A DNA stretch of 64,000 nucleotides from Reticulascus tulasneorum (lineage: Eukaryota > Ascomycota > Sordariomycetes > Glomerellales > Reticulascaceae): contig LSAX01000012.1 of NCBI GenBank assembly GCA_001557505.1, positions 1,178,001 through 1,242,000 of the forward strand, read 5' to 3'. This document shows, in pieces, positions 1 through 10,778 of the stretch. The position numbers were made by a program, and so were the translations under genes. How positions within the stretch are numbered: the first letter of the stretch is position 1; every line of letters begins with the position of its first letter. Below the pieces are notes generated by a model. That model was not told the DNA's origin and ran no database searches. It saw only the letters and a program-made list of their open reading frames with translations.

Positions 1-3000
1 GCGAAAGAAATCATAAAGAATGACGATGGCGGATACAAGGTTGCACTAAAGTTTGGCGACCGAGTGCGATTTGCAGAGGATCTGAGAATCGGCGATGTTG
101 TCGAGCGGCACCTTGAGGATGGTGATGTTGTTCTTTTCAACCGTCAGCCCTCCCTTCACAAGCTCAGTATCATGAGCCATCTGGTGAAGGTTCGGCCGTG
201 GAGAACATTTCGGCTAAACGAGTGCGTCTGCACGCCCTACAATGCTGATTTTGACGGAGACGAGATGAACCTTCACGTTCCCCAGACGGAGGAAGCCAGG
301 GCAGAGGCAATCAATCTCATGGGTGTCAAGCATAATCTCGCGACTCCCAAAAACGGCGAACCCATTATTGCCGCAACCCAGGATTTCATAACGGCGGCGT
401 ATCTTCTAAGCAGCAAAGACCGCTTTTTCGACCGAAAGTCCTTTACGTATATATGTATGCACATGATGGATGGTAAAGTTCACCTCGACCTCCCCCCTCC
501 TGCCATCCTCAAGCCTCATGCTCTTTGGACCGGTAAACAGGTCTTCAGCATGCTCATGAGGCCAAACAAAGATTCTCCGGTCAAAGTCAACCTTGACGCC
601 AAGTGCAGGGAGTACAAGGCAAGACCCGGGCAGTGTCCTGATATGGACCCGAATGATGGTTGGCTCGTCGTACGCAACTCTGAGGTTATGTGCGGCAGGA
701 TGGACAAATCGACAGTCGGTTCAGGAAAGAAGGATTCCATTTTTTACGTCATTCTTCGGGATTTTGGTCCGGATGAAGCAGTAACTGCGATGAATCGTTT
801 GGCCAAGCTGTGTGCACGGCAGCTAACCAACCGTGGGTTTTCCATCGGTGTGGGAGATGTGTATCCCACAGATGTGTTACTAGAGAAGAAGCAGAATCTG
901 CTGAGAGAAGCTAACAAGCAGGTGGATGAACTTATTGATACCTTCAAGAGGGGAAAGCTTGAGAAGGCAACGGGCTGCAATCTGGACCAGACTCTGGAGA
1001 ACTCGATCTCTGGCCTTCTCAGCAGAGTTCGTACCCAAGCTGGACAGTACTGCATTGAGACGCTCAGTCGCAATAATGCCCCGCTTATCATGGCGAAGTC
1101 TGGCTCAAAGGGCTCGGAGATCAACGTCGCTCAGATGGTCGCTGTCGTTGGACAGCAAATTATCGGAGGCCAGCGTGTTGCTGATGGTTTCCAGGACAGG
1201 ACTCTTCCGCACTTCCACAAAAATGCGCCCCAACCCCCATCAAAGGGATTTGTTGCCAACAGCTTCTATTCTGGTCTAATACCAACTGAGTTCCTATTCC
1301 ACGCTATTTCCGGACGAGAGGGACTCGTTGATACGGCGGTCAAGACTGCAGAGACTGGATACATGTCACGCAGGTTGATGAAATCTCTTGAGGATCTTTC
1401 AACCCAATACGACGATACGGTCAGGACATCTGGAGGGGGCATTGTCCAGTTCCAATTTGGCGCAGACAAGCTGGACCCTGTCGATATGGAGGGAAGTGCC
1501 AAGCCAGTCAACTTCGACCGGACGTGGACTCACGCAGAAAATCTAACTTGGGACAATTCCGAAGCGACACTGGGTCCCGATGAGATTCTGAAGTTTTGTG
1601 ATGGGATGCTCGAGCAGGAACGCGCCCGCTATCCGAGAAGGGCACTGCTGGGCAATAAAACACTCGACTATCACAGCGAAGAGCCCCAACTCACTGACGA
1701 GCACGAAAGCGCAAGAGCCTTCCTTGCTTCGATTAGAGACTACGTCAAGAAGCGTTCCGACAAGCTCACCAGGGTCATACGGCAGTCCGGGCTATCACCG
1801 GACCTGAGCATGGACGTGGACTTGGATGCGGCGGAAGTAGAAGCGAAGAGGGCATATGCGGATCGAGTTGCCAAGGTATCACTAAACACACTCAGGCTCT
1901 TCGTCAGACTCTGCCTCGAGAAGTACAAGAAAGCTCATGTGGAACCCGGTCACGCTGTGGGAGCCGTGGGGGCACAGTCAATTGGTGAACCGGGTACGCA
2001 GATGACACTCAAAACTTTCCATTTCGCCGGTGTCGCTGGTATGAGCATCACTCAAGGTGTGCCGCGAATCAAGGAAATCATCAATGCTTCCAAGGCCATC
2101 AGCACGCCAGTTATCACCTGTCCGCTGGTCAACAGCGAACAGCTGAAGGCAGCTCGCATTGTGAAAGCTCGGATCGAGAAAACCTATGTCTCAGACATAC
2201 TCCGGTTTATTGAGGATGAGTGGTTGCCCGACGTTGGGAAGGTTGTTCTCCAGGTTGACATGGAAGCGCTAGAGGACATGCACCTGGGAGTCAGCATCAG
2301 CGATGTTGCCGAGGCGATCTGCAAGCAAAGAAAGCTTAAGGTTCAGCGGGGAGACATGCACGTGGGTACAACCAAGATTGAAATAACTGTGCGAACCGAT
2401 GAGTCGGCGGGCGCCAAGCGATCCGCAAAGACCAAGTCGGGCTCGACGGATGAACCAGGAGATCTGCTGATTCGGGCAAACTTTCTACGGCGACACATAC
2501 CCTCGGTGGCGATCTCGGGATATCCTGAAGCGACTCGAGCAATCATTCAAACGTCGGAGCAAAACACGCATAAGATCTTGGTGGAAGGATACGGCCTCCT
2601 TGCCTGCATGAACACAGCCGGAGTTCTTGGGACAGCGGTAAAGACCAATAGTGTCATGGAATGCCGAGAGGTGCTGGGCATAGAAGCAGCCCGGACAACC
2701 ATTGCCCATGAGATCAGCGTGGTGATGGGAGACATGGGCATTGATCCACGGCACATGCAGCTACTTGCCGATGTCATGACATACAAGGGCGAAGTACTTG
2801 GCATTACACGGTTTGGTTTATCGAAGATGAGGGACAGCGTGCTTCAGTTGGCATCCTTTGAAAAGACGCCAGATCACCTATTCGAGGCGGCGGCAGGTAT
2901 GAAAACGGATCAGATCGAGGGTGTCAGCGAATGTATCATCATGGGCCAGACGATGTCGGTAGGAACAGGGGCGTTCCACGTCGTACGACGACTCGCCCTG

Positions 3001-3099
3001 GAGAAAGGAGCGGTTGGGCAGAGACCTACAATGTTTGAGGATGCCTGGGCCGCGGAGACGACGCTGAAGCGGAAGGGAACGAGCCGACCCCTGCGTTGA
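1..3099 (+). CDS. RPC1: RNA polymerase III largest subunit RPC1 (C160), 5'-truncated by the window edge
   Basis: Catalytic largest subunit of nuclear RNA polymerase III, which transcribes tRNA and 5S rRNA genes. The reading frame is open from base 1 to the TGA at 3097-3099 without introns, giving 1032 residues; about 400-450 N-terminal residues of the roughly 1450 usual for the family lie outside the window. The invariant metal-binding motif NADFDGDEMN lies near the start (about bases 241-270) and coordinates the active-site Mg2+. Further on are the funnel/bridge-helix stretch (SGREGLVDTAVKTAETGYM) and the trigger-loop stretch (GAQSIGEPGTQMTLKTFHF). Pol III assignment rests on overall resemblance to RPC160 and the C-terminal ending shortly after the cleft region, without the heptad repeats of RPB1. 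Family identity is certain; the Pol III choice over Pol I/II is strong. Confidence 0.95.
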   Translation, partial: AKEIIKNDDGGYKVALKFGDRVRFAEDLRIGDVVERHLEDGDVVLFNRQPSLHKLSIMSHLVKVRPWRTFRLNECVCTPYNADFDGDEMNLHVPQTEEARAEAINLMGVKHNLATPKNGEPIIAATQDFITAAYLLSSKDRFFDRKSFTYICMHMMDGKVHLDLPPPAILKPHALWTGKQVFSMLMRPNKDSPVKVNLDAKCREYKARPGQCPDMDPNDGWLVVRNSEVMCGRMDKSTVGSGKKDSIFYVILRDFGPDEAVTAMNRLAKLCARQLTNRGFSIGVGDVYPTDVLLEKKQNLLREANKQVDELIDTFKRGKLEKATGCNLDQTLENSISGLLSRVRTQAGQYCIETLSRNNAPLIMAKSGSKGSEINVAQMVAVVGQQIIGGQRVADGFQDRTLPHFHKNAPQPPSKGFVANSFYSGLIPTEFLFHAISGREGLVDTAVKTAETGYMSRRLMKSLEDLSTQYDDTVRTSGGGIVQFQFGADKLDPVDMEGSAKPVNFDRTWTHAENLTWDNSEATLGPDEILKFCDGMLEQERARYPRRALLGNKTLDYHSEEPQLTDEHESARAFLASIRDYVKKRSDKLTRVIRQSGLSPDLSMDVDLDAAEVEAKRAYADRVAKVSLNTLRLFVRLCLEKYKKAHVEPGHAVGAVGAQSIGEPGTQMTLKTFHFAGVAGMSITQGVPRIKEIINASKAISTPVITCPLVNSEQLKAARIVKARIEKTYVSDILRFIEDEWLPDVGKVVLQVDMEALEDMHLGVSISDVAEAICKQRKLKVQRGDMHVGTTKIEITVRTDESAGAKRSAKTKSGSTDEPGDLLIRANFLRRHIPSVAISGYPEATRAIIQTSEQNTHKILVEGYGLLACMNTAGVLGTAVKTNSVMECREVLGIEAARTTIAHEISVVMGDMGIDPRHMQLLADVMTYKGEVLGITRFGLSKMRDSVLQLASFEKTPDHLFEAAAGMKTDQIEGVSECIIMGQTMSVGTGAFHVVRRLALEKGAVGQRPTMFEDAWAAETTLKRKGTSRPLR

Positions 3100-3746
3100 A
3101 CAGAGGATGTCCGTAGCTGGCAGTCGCCCTGGAATGATAATGATAGGTACAAAAGACCAGCCATCAAAGACATCGATGGAGTTTATAGGACCGGCAAACT
3201 TATCTCAGCATCACTCGCCGAGCAAGGGGTTCAGGGGGTCCGTAGCAGGTCAATACTACATACGTAGTAGACAAATGTTGAAAAGTACATGGTACCCAGG
3301 GATGGCGCATCACGTGATCACGTGCTCCCTCTGATGCCCCGCCTTGAACCGACCACAGATCACGTCCCTCAAACTCTTGCGTCATGGTACAGACTACCTT
3401 GATCTCATGGATAAGAGCAGTGTTGAAATTCTAGACTTATTAGTTGTATTACATAAACCCCATTCGTATCCTACTTTTGTCCCCGGAACTGGTCCTTATT
3501 CGTGCTATTCTATTCAAGCCCAAGCTTCACCGGAGCTGTTAATTACTTAACTTCGGAGCTGTCTCGCTGTGTGGCTTGGCTGGACCTGCCCACCCTCCAT
3601 AATCATCATTCACGGTGGCGCCCCTCCTGTCACGAACGCCACATTTCTCGAGACACCTGCATCCAAGCAGACGGATCGTGACCTCCAAAGCGTACTGGCT
3701 ACCTCAACGATCAGCCGTTGAATGGCTGTCTGGCCAGAAACGAACA
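3100..3746. other. Intergenic region upstream of the DDHD lipase gene
   Basis: 647 bases between the RPC1 stop and the chosen lipase ATG. Holds the RPC1 3' UTR and the lipase promoter. The only striking element is a double E-box palindrome at 3311-3324, listed separately. No further gene seen. Confidence 0.6.
3311..3324. promoter_or_regulatory. 14-base palindrome made of two CACGTG E-boxes
   Basis: CACGTG-AT-CACGTG is a perfect inverted repeat about 425 bases upstream of the lipase ATG. CACGTG is the core bound by fungal bHLH factors (Cbf1-type, SREBP-type), and ATCACGTGAT is the E-box form linked to SREBPs. Binding is inferred from sequence alone. Confidence 0.4.
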
Positions 3747-6700
3747 ATGGCCCCTGGCGGTGCCGATCGGAAAACAGAAAAGTCGTACTTATCGTCGGCA
3801 GTGGACTCCATCAACCCATGGGCAGGGAGTCGAAGCTCCACCCCAGTTCCAAGGGATGATGCTCAGCAGAACGTCCCGACGCTGGGGCCTGGAGATCATA
3901 GCATTACTCACCTGTATGGAATAAGCACCAAACGATATCCGCCCGATTGCCCTCCGCTGAATGTGCTATGGTTTCACGCTGTGGACGTGAGTCTCGGGTG
4001 CGATCACTGTTGGGAAGGCCCACGTTGCTAACACTGTCTGCGCGTCTCTGCTAGGTCCCGAAGCGGAAACCCCAGTTCCTCAATGGACGCTCTAAGGCTG
4101 CAGACGATGATACACCTCCACCGGTGCCGAAGAAATATGTAGCGTTTTCTGGGTCAGATTCGCGGGCTATTGAGGTGGCATACCAGAAGTTGCTTGAGGG
4201 TACGGAGGATACCAGACGCAAACGAAGCTCCAGGAACCTGTCCTCCGGCTCTAGAAACAGTGGCATGCTTACAAGCGAGGACATGCCGAACACCAACTTC
4301 GAAGACTCCTCTGAAAATACCAAAAAAGTGGCTACGCGGGTGCCGGTCAATGAGGATTACCTATTCGACGTGGACATTGAGGACCGAGAACTTGCTCCGA
4401 CGTATTGGTTAGGTCCAGTCTACGAGGTTCGCCGGGGTACTTGGTTTTACCAAGAAGGTTCTACTCTGAGACCATGTGAAGAGAATCTGGCTTCACAGCT
4501 GGAAGAAGGATACCTCAAGATCAGACCTTGGCTGTATCCCAAGACACAAGCTCGCAACGATGCCAAAAGCAAGGATCTTACCCCAAAGGCATCGGCAGAA
4601 AATCTGAGAGCTGCTTCTGCTGCTGCTGCTGCCGTGTCAACCTCTGGCACAGATGCCGCTGCAAAGCAACAAGCACCGACCGGGCAGCATCAGCCTCAGT
4701 CATACAGGATGTTCGGAACCTACATGAACAGCATTACCACGTATCATGATGCCAATACAGCTTGGCTATCCTCCGAGGGCGTGCTGTCATTTCTTACATC
4801 CACTATGTATGAGAGATTCTCCGGGAGCGGTTACATGAGTGGTGTCAAGCTTGTCAGGGGATACACCGATGTTGGGAAGGCCAAGGAAGAGAAACGCCCA
4901 ACTACGCCTACTGAGCCTATCACTCCAGCTTTAGGAAAAGATGAAAAGCATGAAAAGATGATGAAGCGGAGGTCCGCCCCACCAACTACCCGTCCGGCCC
5001 CGCCCGATGAGCCGAATGATGGCGACAAGGTCCCCGATGAGACCGGGACCGGAGGAGCTCGCTTGCAAAAGCAGATCTCATCACTAATGGAGGGTAGCAA
5101 CATTAGAGACCCTGCGAAAGAGGAAGAGGAGATTCGCAAAAGGGAAGAAAAGGAAATACAGGACGATTACAACGGCCAGTTTGGAGAATCACAAGGCCGT
5201 GAGATCGAGCATCTTGTTTTGGTCACGCATGGCATTGGCCAGCTTCTCGGTATCCGGTACGTGGCCCCAATTCGGTCGAGATATATCGCGTGGACTGACA
5301 CTAATGCATCACAGGATGGAGAGTGTCAACTTCGTTCATGACGTCAACGTAATGAGGAAAACCATGAAATCCGTCTACGCTGGTTCTCCGGATTTGCGGG
5401 CGCTCAACTCCGAACTGGGGGATGTGCCTAAGAACTGTCGAGTCCAAGGTAAGTGATCCGAAGCATCCCAGAACATTCTTTAATCGATTGTTAACCCCAT
5501 ACGTGAAGTCCTGCCGGTCAATTGGCGCCACCTCTTGGATTTTCCGAGAAAACGAAAGAGGGAGAATGAACAGGATCTTGGAGATGTCGCGAACGATGAC
5601 GACGAGTGTGAGTTACCAATTGACTATGTATGCTGTTAACCCGAGCTAACCGCTAACCATGAAACAGATCCGTCGCTGAAGGACATCACCATCGAAGGAT
5701 TTGCTTTTGCACGATCCCTCATTTCTGACCTCGCACTAGATGTATTGTTGTATCAGAGCGCGTACCGGGAACAAATATCGGAGATCGTCCTGCAGGAGTC
5801 GAATCGGATCTACAACCTCTTCATGGAACGAAATCCAGAATTCAAGGGCAAAGTTCACATCATGGGTCATTCCCTTGGCTCTGCCATCATGTTCGACATT
5901 CTGTGCCGACAAAAGGAGAAGCCCAAACCAGTGGAGGGCCAAAGGAACCCCCTCCGTTTCTGGCCTGCCCCCGGGACGGCCGAGGCCCCGAAGGAGACGA
6001 ACGAGCTACGCTTCGACTTTGATGTGGAGGATTTTTACTGCCTTGGGTCTCCAATTGGATTGTTCCAGATGCTCAAGGGAAGGTTTGTTGCACACACCTG
6101 AGACCATCTGATAAGGCTGACCATTCTGGGTGTAGAACCATATCAGCACGTCACTTACCCAACGCCCTGCCATCTGATAGCCCGTTGAATCCTGATGCGA
6201 TGGATGATCCATTTTTGACTGCATCGCTTCCGTCTTCAAACCAACGGGTGTCTCCGATCACTGGTCTTCCGTTCTCCGTCTCTTCACCCAAAGTCTCTCA
6301 GCTCTTCAACATCTTTCACCCTGCTGATCCTATCTCGTACCGACTCGAGCCGTTGATTTCAACGGCCATGTCTCAACTGGGGCCACAGGTCCTGCCTTAT
6401 ACCAAGAAAGGTATCTTTGGAAACGTGGCGCCGCAAGGCTTGACAGGCATCGGCGTGAAAGTCGGGCAGAGTGTCAGCGGGTTGTGGTCCAACTTCAGTG
6501 CAGGAATCGCGAGCAACCTACTAAATCGAAGTCTCGGCCTGACGAGTGATGATGTGGCCAAGATCAATTCAGCATCAACGGCACACCCGGTGCCAGGGGC
6601 GGGGACCAATATCTCAGGTGGCGGCGTGGTCTCCGAAGCGGCAAAGCTCAGCGAGAAAACCAACGAGGGAAAGAAACAGCTTGCTGCCGTCACTAACCCA

Positions 6701-7096
6701 ACGAGCGAAAGTGGGCATGAGATGACACTGCTGGACAATGATCTGCAGACACTATATTCGAGGTTCCAAAGCAAACGCGCAGATCTGGCGAAAGATGAAG
6801 ACAGCGGAGCTGACTGGATGGCGGAGGAGCGCAAGGCACAGAAGTTACGTCACGAGGAGATGAAAGTGCGAGCCTTAAATTCCAATGGCAGAGTTGATTT
6901 TCAGATCCAGGAGTAAGTCTAACAAGCCACGTTTCGGAGGTTCTGACATACTTACACCCGGTGTAATAGGAGCGTCCTCGATTTCAATCCGCTCAACACG
7001 ATCGCTTCTCACATGTCGTACTGGTCGGACGAAGATGTTAATCACTTTATAATATCGCAACTCCTCTCGAATAAATCGAGATCGCGCAAGCAATAG
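3747..7096 (+). CDS. DDHD-domain phospholipase (PA-preferring phospholipase A1 family)
   Basis: Intracellular lipase of the DDHD/PA-PLA1 family (yeast relative YOR022C), expected to hydrolyse phosphatidic acid or related phospholipids on organelle membranes. Seven exons: 3747-3986, 4055-5256, 5315-5448, 5509-5607, 5668-6082, 6136-6912, 6970-7096; they sum to 997 residues in frame. The start at 3747 is the first in-frame ATG; an upstream open stretch from 3615 begins with GTG only. The nucleophile elbow GHSLGS is near residue 627, after a lid-like VLVTHGIGQLLG stretch. The DDHD domain begins at about residue 650 (DFYCLGSPIGLFQML) and contains HPADPISYR; the protein ends in a basic tail. The middle (residues about 130-420) is charged and low in complexity. 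All six introns are 53-68 bases with GT-AG ends. Confidence 0.92.
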
Positions 7097-7596
7097 ACAT
7101 GGTTTGGGTCGGATTTGGCAGCATCGACGGTTCACAAAGTATAAGCATACTCGAATAGACACGTATGAATTATGATGTTTCATTAGCTCCCTGGCTTCGT
7201 GAGCGAGACCGCGAAACGTCCCACACACCCTTTCCCCTACTAAAAACTACCGTGAGGTGCCTTCAGCTCTTGGTTCATTATCTGGATCTATATCTGCAGC
7301 GTAGATATCAACTGGCCTCGTGAACTGGCTAGCATACCCCGTTGCGCCGCGCCCGAGTACCAGGGCCACCAGTGACCTCGACATCAAAACAAAAAAGTGT
7401 TGTCCGTCCCATATCTGCGCCGTGTTTTCCAGTTGCAAAACTTGAAGAAGCCGCCTCCCGCAATGCCGGCGGAACCCAATAAAACAAAGTTATTACATTT
7501 GGTTACTCAACACATGAAAAGCTTCCCGCAAATTAAGGCGTGGGGCCCAGCCCCCCACGGCGCGATGGCTGTGTCCAAGTAGCGGCACCCGAGCAC
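7097..7596. other. Convergent 3' ends of the lipase and bZIP genes
   Basis: 500 bases between two stop codons that face each other. It should hold both 3' UTRs and terminators. No gene or repeat recognised. Confidence 0.6.
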
Positions 7597-8390
7597 TTAG
7601 TACGAGCCCCACCACTGTTCAGGACTGCCCGGGCAGTCGAGTGACGGGGCGGCCGATGTTGCTCCGGCTCCCAGATCGGCCTGGTAGGCGGCCATGACGT
7701 TGGCCATGTCGAGCCTCGAGACGTTGACAGGCCACTTGCCTGGTTCAGAGACGTGCCCGGACTTGAGCCTGGTGCACTCGCTCGAGAGGTAGGTGTAGGC
7801 GCTGTTGAGTGCATCGTTCTTCTGGTTCACGTTGTCGAGCTGATCTTGGAGCTCCTGGAGACGCTGCTCCTTTCGCTTTCGGTAGGCTCGCTGGTTGGCC
7901 CTGTTCTGAGCACGTCGCCGCTAGAGATGACGGGTTAGTAAGATATCTTGTGAGGGAGGGAGATAGACGGCGACCGCCAAGAAAAGGGGCCGACTAACCG
8001 ATAGCACAGCTTCGGTGCAGTTCTTGTATCTGTTCGCCCGCCTGCTCTTCTGGGATGAGCTGGCATCTTGGGAGGTGGCGTTGCTCGACTCGTCGGTAAA
8101 GTCCGTTGCGCGTCCAGCACCTTCGCTGGAGGTGGGACTCGGGGGACCCGACCACATGGAGGATGGTGTGCAGTAGCCATTCTCGTATCCGTTTTCAGAT
8201 GTGCTCTACGTCATCCCGTTTGTTAGCAATTGGGTTTGTTTTAAGAAGCTACCGGCAAGAGATTTCGGGGCCGGCATACCATATGGGCGGCAAACTGAGC
8301 CGCAAAGATATCGAAGGCCATCTCGTCTGGCATTATGGAAGTGGCCTTGGCCGTGGCTGTGTGGGAAGATGACATTGTTCTGGGATCCAT
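7597..8390 (-). CDS. Small bZIP transcription factor (AP-1/Yap-like basic region)
   Basis: Nuclear DNA-binding dimer of the fungal bZIP class. Three exons on the minus strand: 8390-8280, 8205-7999, 7920-7597; 213 residues. The basic region RRRAQNRANQRAYRKRKE opens exon 3 and is followed by a short heptad zipper. The NRxxQRAYR pattern is of the AP-1/Yap type rather than CREB type. The N-terminal half carries a Ser/Thr-rich stretch ending in a basic patch (SQKSRRANRYK). Introns are 74 and 78 bases; the second has a clear CTAAC branch site. The ATG at 8390 is preferred because translation from the upstream open stretch would need a non-canonical start; a second in-frame ATG lies five codons on. 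Unusually small for the family. The very long repeat-rich upstream region suggests complex control. Target genes cannot be told. Confidence 0.85.
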
Positions 8391-8500
8391 TTTCGATGGT
8401 TGACGGGTTGACACGAGCAGCCTGGCTGTGACGGATGGGCAGATGGATGCGGAGTGTTCAATTGATACGGGCAATTGGTTGTAATAGGGATATCGACGTG

Positions 8501-8508
8501 TTTATAAG
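8501..8508 (-). promoter_or_regulatory. TATA-like element of the bZIP gene
   Basis: TATAAA on the minus strand about 111 bases before the bZIP ATG. A second TATATAA-like element sits at about 8649-8656 next to the G13 run. Placement fits a promoter; no transcript start is known. Confidence 0.4.
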
Positions 8509-8635
8509 TCGAGGGCGGGCGGTAGTGTTGTAGCGAGGAGAGGAAGAGGAAGACGAAAGCTTATTTGTTGCTAGTGGCAGTTTGATGTACTCGAAGGTGC
8601 GGACAAACGAACTGGAGAGAAGGCATGGGCGGGAT

Positions 8636-8648
8636 GGGGGGGGGGGGG
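8636..8648. repeat. G13 homopolymer
   Basis: Thirteen consecutive G residues directly followed by TTATATAG. On the coding strand of the bZIP gene this is a C-run just downstream of a TATA-like element. Confidence 0.9.
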
Positions 8649-8834
8649 TTATATAGTTTAAAGTGCATGAGGGGGGAGAGCTCTGGATGAGGGTGAGGGT
8701 GAAGGTGAGAAGCGTGCATGGTAGTCGCGATCTCGGAAGCCGGCTTCAGCCTCTACGGGGGGTGGTTGGAAGTGACAGAGCGTGGTCCGATGGCTCGACG
8801 GTGGATGTCGATATGCCTGCAGGGAACCGAGGAC

Positions 8835-8934
8835 GGTGTGTGAGTGTATGCGCGAGTATGAGTGTGTGTATGCGTGTGTGTGTGTGTGCATGTGTACGTA
8901 CCTGTTGCGTCTGTGTGTGTGTGTGTGTGTGTGT
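8835..8934. repeat. GT-rich microsatellite
   Basis: Interrupted (GT)n tract of about 100 bases, with a pure run at 8912-8934 and another around 8873-8888. Alternating purine-pyrimidine DNA of this kind can adopt Z-form. Confidence 0.9.
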
Positions 8935-9630
8935 CGATATTCAAGGTCCATCTGGGAGTTCGGTATTCGGCCATGGGATGGAGTGAGGGGCCCCCCCGGC
9001 CGCCGACTCATCGCCAGGGGACCAATGGGACCGGGGTGCAGCGAGGCTTTCCCGGCTTGCAGTAACCTCATCCGCTTCGAGGTTGGTGAGGATCAAGCCA
9101 AGTCGCACGAAAACAGCGAGGAATCGGGAGCGAAATGGCGGGAATAATAGCCGGGATAATGGTGTAGTGGGCATGCAGGCCAGGGCTTGGCTACAGTAAC
9201 TACCCGCAGCAGCAGCAGCAGAGCGACAGACAGTTGGGCATGCACGCAGGAGGGGGAGTGCTCAGGATGTTTTCTTCGTCTTCTTCTTCATTTTTCTCAA
9301 TTGTCTTTTCCCATTTGTCCACTCTGTTTCTACCCCATCTCATTTTGTTCTGGTTTCTCCCCCCCCCCCTAGCCGGAAACGGGCAAAGTGAAATGAAAAT
9401 AAGAAGCAGGGGGGGCGTGACCAAGGGTTGACTACAGCTTTGGTGCGGGCGGGGCAGTATTCCACAGGGACCCTGAATATGTATGTATGTGTGTGATCTG
9501 ATCCGATTTTGATGATGTGAGGTTATTTGGAACGGGCTGCGGGGGGGCCATATCCACAAAATCCCACAATCCCATCCCCAATCGCCCATGCCAACCCATG
9601 AAATCCGTCCCATCCATAGGCTAGACTAGC

Positions 9631-9665
9631 ACAAGCACACGCACACGCACACTCACACTCACACA
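9631..9665. repeat. CA-rich microsatellite
   Basis: Interrupted CACACG/CACTCA tract, in the opposite sense to the GT tract about 0.7 kb upstream. Confidence 0.85.
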
Positions 9666-10110
9666 TCGTCGTGGTGCCCCTCCATTCCACCGCTGCATCT
9701 AATAACAGACCCCATCGACGACAGTTACCCAGATGTGCATGCATACATGCGCGCCCCCCCCTCAAACTACCTAAACTCAAACATACATGGTTCCGGTCGG
9801 CGTTTATCACGAAGCTAGCCAGGTGGCCTTGAGCCGAGTCTGGGATATCCTCCGGTTGTGTGTGTAGCGTGTCTCGTAGCTAGAGGTGGGATGAGGCTCG
9901 GTGGCCCCAGAATAAATTCCCACAAGAGGAATGCCCCCTGCGCGGAGGCATGGCCCGGAGTGTGAGTAAGGAATCATCGGCTACGGCGAGTGATTCCGCG
10001 GCCGAGTAGGCCATCGTTCCATCAATCAATCGAGCAGGCGGGCAAGCGAGCACGCAAGCAAGCAGAGCAAGGCAAGGGCAAGGGATGGAGCAGAGACAGG
10101 CCGGAACGCA

Positions 10111-10140
10111 GAGAGAGAGAGAGAGAGACAGACAGAGAGA
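10111..10140. repeat. GA microsatellite
   Basis: (GA)9 followed by CAGACAGAGAGA. Confidence 0.9.
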
Positions 10141-10313
10141 CCGAGGTGCTCGAGCCATGCGGCTTCGTCATCCTCTTTCCACTCTGTGCTCCGTGTCTGC
10201 GCCGAAAGGCATATTCTCGCGTCGCGACACGGCGAACGCCAGGCCAAGTGACACGATGAATGACTGAGAGGTGAGTGACTGAGTGACTGGGATTTGGGCG
10301 GGACATGGAAAAG

Positions 10314-10321
10314 TGACGTCA
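10314..10321. promoter_or_regulatory. CRE palindrome TGACGTCA
   Basis: Perfect 8-base CRE, a classic binding site for bZIP dimers, about 1.9 kb upstream of the bZIP start. Could serve that factor itself or another bZIP protein; this is inference. Confidence 0.35.
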
Positions 10322-10696
10322 CAGCTTCGGCAGAGCTGAGCTTGGATGCCACCATACGTACCTTATTTTTTTTATTCGTATGCGCATATTCTCCGAACGC
10401 CTTGATCGACATAGGCGGCCTAGGCGCCGCCACCGCTTGCCGAGCCGGAATGTTTTGTTTAGGTGATCTGGCAGCCTATTCTTGGGGACAAGGCCGGGGG
10501 GGCTATGGCATTATCACGGCATCTCGGTGATGTTCGCAATGGCACATATTTGGGCGTGTGGACTTGGCCGATGGGCGGAATCTTGGTTTTGGAGGGGGAA
10601 GGGAAGGGACAGCTGGCATGGGAGTGGTCAGCCCACTTTTGCCCTGGGGGCTGCAGTATGACGATTTCGTTAGTTGCAGAATTCCCATATTCGGAC

Positions 10697-10778
10697 AGCC
10701 CGCCCGCATGCCTGCCACCTGCCCGCCTGCCTGCCACCTGCCACCTGCCCACCTGCCCACCTGGCCGGCCGGCCGGCC
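10697..10778. repeat. Pyrimidine-rich minisatellite CCTGCC/CCACCTGC with (GGCC)4
   Basis: Irregular tandem units of 4-8 bases (CTGC, CCACCTGC, CCCACCTG), ending in (GGCC)4 at 10763-10778. Confidence 0.85.

Noticed and set aside
3615..3746. Upstream extension of the DDHD lipase reading frame
   Set aside because: It begins with GTG; the first ATG in frame is at 3747 and fits the family's N-terminus.
5333..5346. TGACGTCA-type CRE sequence in the lipase gene
   Set aside because: It lies inside coding sequence (HDVN) and is explained by codons.
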